Below, piece after piece: positions 44,057 through 54,599 of a stretch of DNA of 64,000 bases (its first letter is position 1; each line of letters begins with the position of its first letter). The position numbers and the translations under genes are program-made. The DNA lies in NCBI RefSeq assembly GCF_043290135.1, contig NC_134701.1:95312202-95376201 (forward strand), written 5' to 3'. The notes under the pieces were generated by a model, which had not been told where the DNA came from, made no database searches, and worked only from the letters and a program-made list of their open reading frames with translations. This stretch comes from Rhipicephalus microplus. Lineage: Eukaryota; Arthropoda; Arachnida; Ixodida; Ixodidae.

Positions 44057-44140
<84 letters not shown>
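44057..44140. repeat. (TA)n microsatellite
   Basis: 84 bases of uninterrupted TA. The IYIYIY frames on both strands are artefacts of it. Confidence 0.98.
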
Positions 44141-44144
<4 letters not shown>

Positions 44145-45109
44145 GATATTTCGCTATATAGTTTTTATATTTTGTTGTATTATGTAGGAGCCTTACTTTT
44201 AATCGTGAACTCAGCAAGAGTTTGAAACAGTTTTGCTTTTGCAGGTAGAAACAGCGAAATATTGCGTAAACTTGACAATCTATTCGTTTTGTCTCCCGTA
44301 AAAAGTTGCACACGGCTGCGCAAATGCTCTTGTGGCTTTAACCCATTTTGAATTGCACCGAAAGAAAACACCACGGAAGTGATATATTTAAGCCGAATTC
44401 TCGAAATGGTTCATCTAGCAGTCGTTTTTTTTTAAGGTCAGCATGTTTGAAAGAAATTATGAAGAAATTCAATATCGTTGCAGTGTATTCATAAGGGTGA
44501 CTGTACCAGACCAGACCTGTGTAGATAAAGGTTCACTGGGGACGTTCAGCATCATAGCCTGGTGATTGATACTTTTGTACTTCTGGTAGAGCACCAGCAA
44601 TTTTTTCAAGTATAGTTAAAATCAGAAAACTCGGATGTTGTTAAAGAAAATTTGGCAAAGGTATCCAGCGGGACGAAGTTTTCAAATCGCGCTGCTAAGA
44701 CAAGCATCAAGGCCGACTATATAGAGATTATGAGACCATTATGTGATGGCTGCAAATGCATGTGTATATACATTCAAAACTAAACGTTTGTGACCTGGTA
44801 TTCACTCTAAGCGAATAAGATTAAAATGTCTTGGGACAAGAAAATGAAATACCTCTACGGCATTTGACCAATCAGGTGCAGTTATTAAAGGCCATATAAA
44901 CAGGAAGTCTCAAAATGACAGCTACTGCTACTGATAGGGATAGTTTGCATAAGGCTACAACTGTAAAAAAAATTCACTTGATAAATAAATGTAAAGTAAG
45001 GCAAGCGCAATGAATAGATCAACATAGAGCAGAGGGTACAATTCCTACTCTTGGATTTTTTTTTTTACAGCCTGAAACATCAGCCGCTATAACACTTTTG
45101 TTTCAAATT
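44141..45109. other. Intronic stretch without recognised features
   Basis: AT-rich, with no supported coding or repeat signal. Confidence 0.4.
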
Positions 45110-45799
45110 TCACAGGCGGTCTTTGAAAATGACCTTCAGGTACCTGTCTGGTAAATGTTTGCATTCCTTTGGAAATATGTAGTCGAAATTTGTTGTAATT
45201 ATTTGAGAAGATCTGTTATGTTCACGTGCTTTAAGAATGTTTACTTGTATTGTTTCTAAACGTTTTTGTGCGATAATCACTTGCGGATACCTTAACCTAT
45301 ACCACTGTTCGTTAAAAATGATGGCGTTTAAATAATAAAAATGCACTATGTCCTCCTCAGTGGTGTTGCATAGATCTTTAGGAAAATCACGTAATGTTAC
45401 AATTTGAAACCATTTAGGAGAAGGTAGGCACGCTTCTTTGTATAAAATATTAATTGAGATGAATTTTCGAAGTCCAAAACATAATCGTAGTGATTCGCGT
45501 TCTAGAAGAGCCAGTGGCCAAAGTCTGTCAGCGGGTGCTCCAGAAAGCAAGACACAGCCTAGCTCCAACATCGGGCGTATATAATACAATAAATTATACA
45601 TAATGAGCACGCCACGACATAAGCCACATCGTTTACAGCTGTATCTACGAAGAATCCTTACCACACGTGCTCCTTCAGCTTCCATATATTCTACATGCAC
45701 ATCCCAATAAAGTTTTTCGGCGCAATTCTTCCTTAAATACTGACCCCATCTGGTGTGCAGCTGATAGGCTTCTGAGCTTACCGATCTTCTTCCTCGCAA
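45110..45799 (-). pseudogene. LINE ORF2 C-terminal fragment, minus strand, one open frame
   Basis: 229 uninterrupted codons on the minus strand contain MYNLLYYIRPMLELGCVLLSG, LLERESLRLCFGLRKFIS and ILYKEACLPSPKWF. This is the region after the RT palm in R1/Jockey/I-type LINEs (arm leading to RNase H), where the pattern 'RP.LEYG..' and 'LE..alR...GL' is standard. No palm box, endonuclease or RNase H motif is present. The lack of stops over 690 bases is notable for a fragment and suggests it is rather young. The 5' and 3' borders are not clear. Confidence 0.6.
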
Positions 45800-46818
45800 T
45801 ACTTATCTATACATACTTATCATGTGGTGGTAGCCCTCCCAAAACGTTGATATAGCCCTGTTCGGCAGCCGAATTCCTTGATAAATGAAGAAGAATTGTA
45901 TCTCAGTAGTGTTCTTTCCGGGTATCTTTGGCTGATTGAAAAGAACATGCTGTCAGGAGTCGATTTGCCAATGTTTGCATTGTTTCATATAGTTGTTCTT
46001 TTCTTAAAGTATATTACATATCCACGAGCTCTGCAAGTTAGGCTAGACAGCTCCCTCATTCCCTTTTTTCTCAATATTCTCAAGGTGTGTATACTAATTT
46101 CCTCCTCATTGCAGACAGCTCGAACGTTTTTTGTTAAAATGGGACTTTAAAGTATGTTTGGAAACCCATATGCATCGGAACAGTCAATCATGCTGTCACA
46201 AAAGGAACGTACATTCTTCAAACAGAAGTGTAATAGAATAAAAATGTACAGCTGATACATTACACCTGTTATATTTCTTCCGTTTAAGCATTATTAGTTA
46301 GAAGTTGCCACCGGAGGGACTTTCGTCTCTCTATTTTGACCTCGGTGGTCTACACTGTATAGGGAGTCTTGTATAACTCAACATAGGCGTACAACATAGG
46401 CGTTCAGAAAATTGTGCTTTTAGTCTTCGCTGCTTTAGAACTCAAATTTAAATCCAAGGCCCTTCGTGCCCCAATGGCACGTGCTATTGCACATGGCACA
46501 CGGCGTAATTATTCTGAAAACCTTCTGCACTTGAACGTGGACGTAATTTGGAGTGCACCGTTCAAAACAGAAGAGAATGCATGCTCGTAAGTCGCCTTCG
46601 CATTTAGTACTCATCGAAATTGTGCTGCCGTAGCCATAAATGTGACGCATGCCTTCATGCAGACGCTAAGATGTTTTGGAACGAACTTGCATAGTCAAAC
46701 TGCGTGAGAGGTAGCAGTGTCTGTAACGACGTAATTCTTTCAGTGCCGAGTTTAGAGCTTAGGGCAGTGACTAATACGACATTTTTTTTTGTAATTCGTT
46801 TTCAAACATAATTTTTAG
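45800..46818. other. Intron 3, last kilobase
   Basis: No repeat recognised. It ends with a T-rich tract and TTTTTAG before exon 4. Confidence 0.45.
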
Positions 46819-46973
46819 GCGGCTTCAATTTCGCCGTACTTCTTCCCCTGCTGGCAGACCTGGGCAACATGAACCTTTGCGGTGCAAACGGCTGTGGATT
46901 CGGTTCCACAGAGAGTGATCGCTGTGCTGGCTCTGTCACTGTAACTCTGCCTTCCCTGGATAATCTCGACAAG
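46819..46973 (+). CDS. Exon 4 of the split secreted-protein gene (main exon)
   Basis: 155 bases from the acceptor AATTTTTAG to AAG|GTGAGC, phase 1 in and phase 0 out. It reads GFNFAVLLPLLADLGNMNLC, then GANGCGFGSTESDRCAG and SVTVTLPSLDNLDK, adding three cysteines spaced C-x4-C-x9-C. It is the longest internal exon and carries most of the mature domain. The alternating hydrophobic pattern in SVTVTLPSL suggests a beta strand. I do not recognise the family. An extracellular protein with disulphides is inferred. Confidence 0.65.
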
Positions 46974-47550
46974 GTGAGCATCAGGTCTTCGAGCCACTCG
47001 CAGCTTACGCTTTTAGGGACGAAGTACCTTAAAAGGCCACTCACCACTCCGCGTTCAAAGACGATAGGGGTCGTTTTCTCCTCTCCTTGACACACGCGAT
47101 GCATCCTCCTCGCCCCTTATCTTTTAAAAGCGCGTGAACAATGTCAGCCCTAAGCGCTAGAGCCTATAATAATTTCGCGCTTCTTGGCTACACACAGTTA
47201 TCGCCGCTTGCCCAGGTGTAAACACACCAAATGAAGTGTGATCAATTGATCGTGCACGATATTCATGCGAGACAAAAAAGAACGGCTAAGCGGCTGCATG
47301 GCAAAGCAGTGCAGGAGACAAATCGCATTGAATCTTTCACGTAAATGGACCAACTGAGAACACGTAGACTATCTATGTCACGGGAACTGCTGTCTGCGTC
47401 ACAGAGGTGCGCAATCAGGACAAGAAATATCAGCAGACAATATTCTGCTAGTTTTTGGGAGCAAAGCTTCTCTTAGTCTAACCTTGTCCCGCGTCAGGGT
47501 TAACCGGCAGTGTCTCCTGAACAGTATATTAGATGGCGCGTTCTTATACA

Positions 47551-47750
47551 ATTGATTGATTGATTGATTGATTGATTGATATGTAGGGTTTAACGTCCCA
47601 AAACCACCATATAATTATGAGAGATGCCGTAGTGGAGGGCTCCATAAATTTCGACTACCTGGGGTTCTTTAACGTGCACCCGATTGAGAGCACACGGGCC
47701 TACAACATTTCCGCCTCCATCGGAAATGCAGCCGCCGCAGCCGGGAGTCA
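47551..47750 (-). mobile_element. Ruka-like SINE, minus strand, head truncated
   Basis: (TTGA)n end, then GGGTTTAACGTCCCAAAACC, GAGGGCTCC, TGGGGTTCTTTAACGTGCAC and ACATTTCCGCCTCCATCGG. It breaks off at GCAGCCGGGA before the tRNA-like boxes. Confidence 0.85.
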
Positions 47751-47953
47751 CTATAAAGTGTCATTTGTTTTTGTTGGCTGATCTTGTTTTTTTCTACAAC
47801 ATTGCTTGAAGTGGCGCATTTACTGAACTCGGAGCAAGCATTGAAAGCCAACCAAGTTCTGTGAAATTTGACGTCACTGTGCACATTTTCCCTCTTTATC
47901 TTTCCTTTGCCCACTCTATTTGGCCCTTCGGATTACATGGTGGAATAGAGATG

Positions 47954-48162
<209 letters not shown>

Positions 48163-48429
48163 ATAAGAAATAAAAATTTTAATAATCGTGAAAGTAAGCC
48201 TCCGCGATTGATTACTCCCTCAATTTATTCTTTTATGCAAAATGCAGTGTTTTGACAATGTGACACTCGGGTGCGTGCAAGGATCAACGAACAAGGTAAG
48301 TTCAGTTTCGCAACTTGGCCTCTAGCATGTTTATATTTGTCGCTTTGCGTATTTCTTTCGAGCACTGTAGTGAAAAGTCCATTAAAAATAAGGCGCAGCA
48401 CAGTACAGCGAAAGCTAGAAGAGTGACCT

Positions 48430-49060
48430 TTCAGAGTCATTTCTAAACACTCATTGAGTAAATACTGCAAGCACACTTGCTTGACACCTACAATGGCATT
48501 ATTAGCAAACAGATTTTGGTAGTAGGCCGGCATTCGCTATGCTACTTCTTGTCATTCTTCTGAGAAGCGTGATATCCGCTAAATAGTTACAAGGAATTTT
48601 GTGCCAATCATCGATGCAGTGGTTGATGGCAATGAAGAATTGTGCCTGAAGTGAGTATGTGCCACAGTTATTAGGTGAAGAAGAACAAGCTCTTGTAATG
48701 GGTTGGAGAATTGGAAGACCCACTCGTTACGTTATAGGCTCTGTGGACGACTAGTGGATCTCTGGCTGTTTTAAAACACTTTGAAAGTCGTATTAACACG
48801 ATTGCTTTCCTGTCATTAGGTCTGCCTAAAGTAAGTCGTCTAGCAAGTCTCAAGCACCAGCATGGCGCAGTGGTAGAATACTGATCTGGCACCAAGCGGA
48901 CCCAGGTTCGAACCTCACTGTGTCATTGGTGTTTTAATTCGTGTAATGTGGTTGCGGACACTGGCGGCGGCGGCAGACAGCTACGGTGGCGCGTGACCCA
49001 AGTCGTGGTCTCATGACTGCTTTCGCTGTAAAACATTCGTTAGAGCTCGGTCCCAGATAT
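48430..49060 (+). mobile_element. 650-base repeat with tRNA-like segment (copy 2), plus strand
   Basis: Matches the reverse complement of 28190-28900. The tRNA-like segment at 48860-48945 has box A in ATGGCGCAGTGGTAGAATAC and box B in GGTTCGAACC, both close to polymerase III consensus. Upstream landmarks are GGCCGGCATTCGCTATG (about 48524) and CCCACTCGTTACG (about 48719). The segment after the B box (GTGTCATTGGTGTTTTAAT) would be the SINE body. It is a SINE-like unit with a long 5' partner rather than a functional tRNA gene. Confidence 0.75.
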
Positions 49061-49953
49061 CATTACCCCTCAAATGAATGGGTAAAAATTGTTCAGCTAC
49101 GTACTAGTCGTGCGAAGATTCAGGCCACAGCCGAGCATCTGATCGTTCTCTCATCTTTTCCCTCCTACTGAGTTTCCTTCATCTCTTTTTTTCCTACACT
49201 ATACCATGCATGGCTATGCTATGCTAGCTCTCCACATATTCGCATTCATTAGCCCATACCCGCCCCACATGCCACTTGAAGTTCTGCAAAGCCTTAAGAG
49301 CTCCGCTGTTAAACCAAGTAAATTTCAGATGCTACTCTACCTTTTGAGGATTCATCGGTGGACTTCGTTCTTCCTCCCTCAATCCTCCTCCTTGATTTTC
49401 AAGGCACTTTCTTTATAGCATAAGCAACACTGGTCGATGTTGAGCTGTTTCGCATGTCATATCGAAAGCCGTGCTGCGCATGTCTGAGGAGCAGTGACGT
49501 CACAGTGCACACAGCTGCCGGTCTGGAGAAGACCTGGAATTAAGCTCCTGCAGTGACGTGCCACTATTGGGCTGGCACTTGACTCGCGAGATTTTGCTCT
49601 CTAGTCCGCCCATCTGTTTGTCCACCTGTCCGTAGCTGACGCTTCATATATCGTTGCATAGCCAAGCTAAGCCACTGCTAATGTTTTCTCGAGCTTTTGC
49701 ATGGCTTTGCATTACGTCATCATTGACTTTTTTTCGGGGGGGGGGGGGGAGGCACTGCTGAGTTCGATTCTCAACGAGTACACATTAGACATTTTTTTGG
49801 TCTGTTTATTTGTAACTGATCAGAAGATGAGCTCTTATCATCGTTTACTTGCGTCGTATTTGTGAATGATACGATTCGCGTTCATGAGTGCTCTGATCAG
49901 TCGAATGCGTACAATGAGCTAATATGGACTCGTTTTTTTTGTTGCTTTTTCAG

Positions 49954-49989
49954 ATAGATGGTTTTCAATCTGTGATGCAAGCAATGATT
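49954..49989 (+). CDS. Exon 5 of the split secreted-protein gene (micro-exon)
   Basis: 36 bases, IDGFQSVMQAMI, phase 0 at both ends. It lies between a strong acceptor (GTTTTTTTTGTTGCTTTTTCAG) and a consensus donor (GTAAGT). It would add a short amphipathic helix. The phase fits exons 4 and 6 exactly. Confidence 0.62.
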
Positions 49990-51029
49990 GTAAGTACTGA
50001 GGAGTTTTTAAAGGTCTTAATTGCAACTCAGGGCTGACTATTTGCGTTTTTATGCTCTAATGATCAAATGATAGACAATAGAGACGTCCTGAAGCTAACA
50101 GTAAATGCGTTAATAAGTACACGCCGATGTTAGCATCATTAGCCCCGTTAAGGTTTCCTGTACTTGTGGTTGGTAGAATTCCATTCTTCTCAAAGAATTA
50201 TTTTGTTCGAAGCGTAAGGCTTAGAAAACAGGAAAGTCCGAGAACAAACCATTTTAGGGTGTTCTGAGAAAGCTAGTGCGCGAAGCTGCTTATTCATATG
50301 CCCAGTATACTCAGGAACGTCGTTATTTATTGCTGCTTTAACAATTAAAAGTGTCCCGTGGGCTAGAGCATGTCTCTTCTCTTTATTATTTTTAGCAAGA
50401 AGGTGACTTTTGCAGGGGTCCACCACGACTCCACTGACGTATTTCTGTCACCGATATGGTGTTGTAAAAGTTTATACTCATAGATTGCAAAAACAAAATG
50501 AGAAGAAAAAGTTCTATCACGGGGGCTTAAACCAGCAACTTCTCGTAGCCACTATACCACGTAACTCACGCTGGCTAGAGAACTAACGGATAGCAATTTA
50601 TACACTCCACATACCGTTAGGCGGTCCTCAGAACTCCGAAAATTCAGCGCATTTTCGTCATTTGTAGCGAGATGGCGCGATGAGCCCGCGTTAAGTAGGG
50701 AGCCTACATGACCGCCTGTTTTAAGGTGATGCCAGCCTTTGACTCACTACATGTCGCACACGCTCCTCCGCTCGCCAAAACACAATGTTGCCAGACTAAA
50801 ATGCCGCACTATCACGCCATACTGTGGACCGCACAACGTGTACATCTGGCTTCACTTCATCCTCGAAAATACGGCCCGGTGTCGGCGTCAACACGAAGCA
50901 GCAGATGCATCAAGCGTGAAATTCGACCGTCGGTGGCATCCATCGTCGGCGTCAACACGAAGGATTAAGTACATCAAAGTTTCAGGTAGCCCAAAAATCA
51001 CAGCATACCGACGAGGTAAACGATGAATA

Positions 51030-51180
51030 TTGGGGTGAAGCGGATGGATGCACGGACTGACGCGCAGATGAACAGACAGTCGGACGGATGCATGGACGGA
51101 TGGAGGAAAAACGGATGGACAGACGCACAAAGTGACGTACGGATAGACACACGCACGCACGCATGGACAGACGGTTACGT
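51030..51180. repeat. Diverged GGAC/GACA-rich low-complexity tract
   Basis: Imperfect GGACGGATG, GACAGAC and CGCACGCACG units. A related tract lies at 52085-52250 inside the element that follows. Confidence 0.75.
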
Positions 51181-51302
51181 TTCGAGCTTCAGGTATGTAG
51201 CATGTTGACGGTGACGTTGGACATCGTCGACTGCTATGTTGTGAACTTCATGCATGTAACTTGTCGACGCCGACGCTGGATGATGCCAACGATGGTTACG
51301 TT

Positions 51303-52300
51303 TTAGGGGCGAAACTCCTTATAGCGGCACCTGTTCGTCCCTCGTACCTGTTGTAGTATGCAACAAATATAACGTTTTGTCCTCCAAGGTGGTGCCAGTG
51401 AGAGATTTTTTCTGTGCGTTGTTGAACAACAAAAAGTAAGGGTGAATCAGAATGTACATGCCAATGGCTGCTAATGGGGAATGATAGACAGGAGCATTCA
51501 GCTTTTAGTTAACGCACACGCTGCAATTCCCATTAGCAGCCATTGGCATGTACATTGAGCACTATATGACAAGAAAGGGTTGTAACGTTATACTCGCTGG
51601 GTGAAACCTCCTTAATTTTAGAAAGGTTTAGCGAGCGTTGAGCCACAGTGCAATGAATACAATGAACTAGTATATACCATAAATGAACTCGAGGTGGTTA
51701 AAAGTGGGAAGTACATACGAAGCGCAAGCCGTGAAAATTAAAAGCCGAATTCTCCTGTCTCTCATTTCCCGTTAGCAGCCATTTGCATGTACATTGAGCA
51801 CTATCTGACGGGAAAGGGTTGCTACATTATACTCGCTGGGCGTAACCTCCTTGGTTTTAAAAAGAATCAGCGAGCGTTGGGCCGCAGTGCCATGAATACA
51901 CTGAACTAGTATGTACCATGAACTCGAGGTGGTTAAAGTTGTAAAGTAGACCCGAAGCGCAAGCCGTAAGGAAGTGTGCGTGTGCTACCTCTCGTTTAGT
52001 CCTTGGAATGTCCACTGGATGGCGGTGCTTCTATATGGGCAATTTATGATGAAATGATGCGAGGTGGGGGTACTTGGAGTGTTGAATAGATGGACAAACG
52101 GACACACAGACGGACGCAGGGACGGATGCATGAACGAACACCGGGACGGACGCACGAACAGACGCATGCATGGACGGGCGGATGGACGCATGGACGGTCA
52201 CACAGATGGACGCATGGACGGACGGAAGCAAGAACGAATGGATGGACGAATGCTTCGCCCCACTCCATCATTCACTCCGTGGATATGCTGCCATTTTTTT
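51303..52300. mobile_element. GGGGCGAAG-ended element, copy 2, with internal duplication
   Basis: Inverted ends as above. Inside, 51526-51735 and 51767-51970 are direct duplicates (GTACATTGAGCACTAT, TTATACTCGCTGGG, GAACTCGAGGTGGTTAAA). Near 52013, CCACTGGATGGCGG repeats the CTCF-like box of copy 1 with one change, preceded by CTCTCGTTTAGTCCTTG as in copy 1. A GGAC-rich tract fills 52085-52250. Confidence 0.6.
51451..51556. repeat. 31-base near-perfect inverted repeat
   Basis: Left arm starts AATGTACATGCCAATGGCTG (51451). The right arm ends with its reverse complement at 51556. One extra G in the left arm is the only difference. The loop is about 44 bases. The right-arm sequence recurs at 51767. 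Confidence 0.9.
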
Positions 52301-53012
52301 AGTGTGGCATGTAACGTGTTGACGCTGATGCTGGACGCCACCAACGGTTACATTTCGCGTGATGCACCTAAGGATTAGTGTTGACGCAGACGTTGGGCGA
52401 CGTTGCTGGTGGTTAAGTTTCGAGCTGAATGCATGTAACGAGTTGACTCCAACCCAGAACACCACCAACGGTTAATGTTTCGAGCTTGATGCATGTAACG
52501 GGAAGCGTTGGTAACATGTGGACGCCAACGTTGGACGACGCCACCGGCGGTTACATTTCGCGCTCCATGCATCTAATACTTTGTGTTGACGCCAATGCTG
52601 GGTGCCCCGATATTTTACGCCTGATGTATCGAAGGCTTTGAGTTAAGAGGGTTTTAGCCACTAAAAATTTGGCAGATGTCATGTACCTGGGAATTGACAT
52701 TATGCGAAGCATGCGGAAGGAAGGTGACTGCATTCTAGTGTTTTATTGTTGAGCGACACGCCATGAAATGACGCTGAAATGAATGTTGCACGCACAGACA
52801 CATGTGAGAGTTCCAGATCTTTATATAACCAGTTTTTTGCACTTGCGCAACGATGCCAACAGATACAAGCATATTAGCGAAACTGATATGAAGCGCCGAT
52901 GCTCGCGAAGATGCTGGCCCTGGACACAGCTAGAGTAATCAAATTCAGCGCATGGCATCTAACCCCCATTGACGTTAACCCGACGTGACGGCTGTATCAA
53001 AGAAGTACATAT

Positions 53013-53137
53013 TGCCACATAATATGCTTGGGTGAGATCCAGGAGTGAAAGAAGACAAAGACGATCTGTCTGAGCTGCTGCTTGGCTAGTCGACTCAACG
53101 AACCCATTAAACCAAGTTTGTCTTAAGAAACGTGACA
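53013..53137 (+). repeat. 5' LTR of the 53-kb Gypsy element
   Basis: 125 bases starting TGCCACATAATATGCTTGGG and ending AAACGTGACA. Followed by AGACTGGTGGAAGTGCTGG as primer-binding region (53138-53156). Unusually short for a Gypsy LTR, and nearly identical to 58385-58510. Confidence 0.92.
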
Positions 53138-53180
53138 AGACTGGTGGAAGTGCTGGATACAACGTTTCACGATCCACCCG

Positions 53181-54594
53181 ATGCCCAAGACCCCACCCAG
53201 CAGCCGGAATACAAGCCCTGCACTCGTGGACACTCCTGTTTACAGAGTAAGCCGCCGCCAACGAGGCCAACCACCTGAGACACCAACCACTGACGCAGCG
53301 ACTATGACTTCGACACAAGATCCCGTGCAAGCTCCGTCACCTTCCACGCCGATCTACTGCACCGTCCAGAACCCACTCATGTCTAGCCCCTTTCATGGAG
53401 AGCAGCATGAAGATGTTGACGACTGGCTGAGTGAGTTCGAACGTGTCGCAGCGATAAATTGTTGGGATGTTGCCGCGAAGCTCCGGAACGTGTACACTTG
53501 CCTAAAGGACGGTGCCAAGACGTGGTTTTGAACAGGGATGATCTTTAACATCTTGGCGCGAGTTCCAGCGTCGCCTTGCGGAGACCTACAGGAGTCCCGA
53601 CCACCGCGAACGGGCGGAGCGTGCCCTACAATCACGCATCCAGATGCCAAACGAGACCGTCTCGATGTACGTTTAGGACATGACACGGCTTTTCAAGCGA
53701 GCGGATCCTGCTATGGCAGAAGAAAAAAAGTTGCGCCACCTCATGCGTGGTGTGAAGGAACAACTTTTTGCTGGTTTGGTGCGTAGTCCCCCCAAGAGTG
53801 TTGCTGAGTTCCTTACTGAAGCGGCAACAATGGAGCAAGTACTGCACCAACGGTCTGCCCTGTTTGACCGTCAAGTGAATGCTGCCTCAACTCCCGAAAT
53901 TTTCGCCTCCCGTGGGAGCAAGAGCCCCGAATGGATTCGCAAGATCATCCGATCTGTCGCTCGGGAAGAAATAGAAAAGATGTGCGGGACAAGGCAAATC
54001 GATGTTGGTTCTATCACCAGTGTCGTCCGTGACAAGGTCCAGCAGGTGTTGCACGCCCATCGTTTTCCGCCGAGATGTCGGTTGATCCGGAAACGGCTGC
54101 TGTGTCTACTGACAGTCGCCGTCGTACGTACGCGGAAGCCTTGCGATCTGCCACGCCTCTTTCTGGTGAAGGAGTCCCGACCCAGCCAGTGCCGCACGTT
54201 CTGCTTCAGACAGTGCCATACGTCCCGATCCAGACATTGATGCCGTCAGTCGCGATTCAGTCAGAGCACGCTGGTTTGGACATCGATGGTCGCCGTGCAC
54301 CGCCGCGCAAGTCTGATCTCTGGCGTACTCCTCTGCTATCATTGCGCTGAGGCTGGTCACATTTACGGCGAATGCCCATACCGGCAACTTGGCCTGCGTG
54401 GATTTTCCGTCAATTCACATCGTGTCCAAATTGGTCAAAGGCCGAGGGATATCGAAGAGTATCTCGCGCAACAGCGTGCACCCTTTACACGACAGCAATC
54501 GTGGTCACCATTTTCGAGGAGACCCGCAGCCACTGGGTCACGTTTCGAGGTGACGGCACGGGAACGCTCTCCAAGCCCTCGTCGGCAAAACTGA
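53181..54594 (+). pseudogene. Gag remnant of the 53-kb Gypsy element
   Basis: ATG at 53181 begins a Pro/Ser/Thr-rich N-terminus. The capsid region starts near 53390 (SPFHGEQHEDVDDWLSEFER). The frame is lost after KTWF at 53529 and continues in the next frame with stops (REFQRRLAETYRSPDHRERA, then AEEKKLRHLMRGVKEQLFAG to 54240). A single CCHC zinc knuckle CYHCAEAGHIYGEC is near 54335. In intact elements this forms the particle and binds RNA. At least three frameshifts. Confidence 0.85.
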
Positions 54595-54599
54595 AGGCA

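Larger units (their letters stand above)
19738..46818 (+). other. Giant intron 3 (27 kb) filled with mobile elements
   Basis: It lies between exon 3 and exon 4 of the split gene and contains the SINEs, LINEs and Gypsy elements listed between these positions, including the intact LINE at 36080. The boundaries depend on the exon calls. Confidence 0.5.
51188..52620. repeat. Minisatellite (units of about 60 bases) split by an inverted-end element
   Basis: Units share GCATGTAAC, GTTGACGCCGACG or GTTGACGCCAACG, TGGATGATGCC or TGGACGACGCC, and GGTTACGTTTCGAGCTT or GGTTACATTTCGCGCT. They occur at 51188-51310 and again at 52310-52620. Between them, 51303-52300 starts TTAGGGGCGAAACTCCTTA and ends near GCTTCGCCCCACTCC, the same inverted ends as the element at 11250-11754. 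Confidence 0.7.

Noticed and set aside
43935..44313. IYIYIY-containing frames on both strands
   Set aside because: Artefact of the (TA)n tract at 44057-44140.
48860..48945. Functional tRNA gene
   Set aside because: Box A and box B are good, but the acceptor-stem halves do not pair and the segment continues into repeat sequence shared with 28 kb. It is a SINE head.
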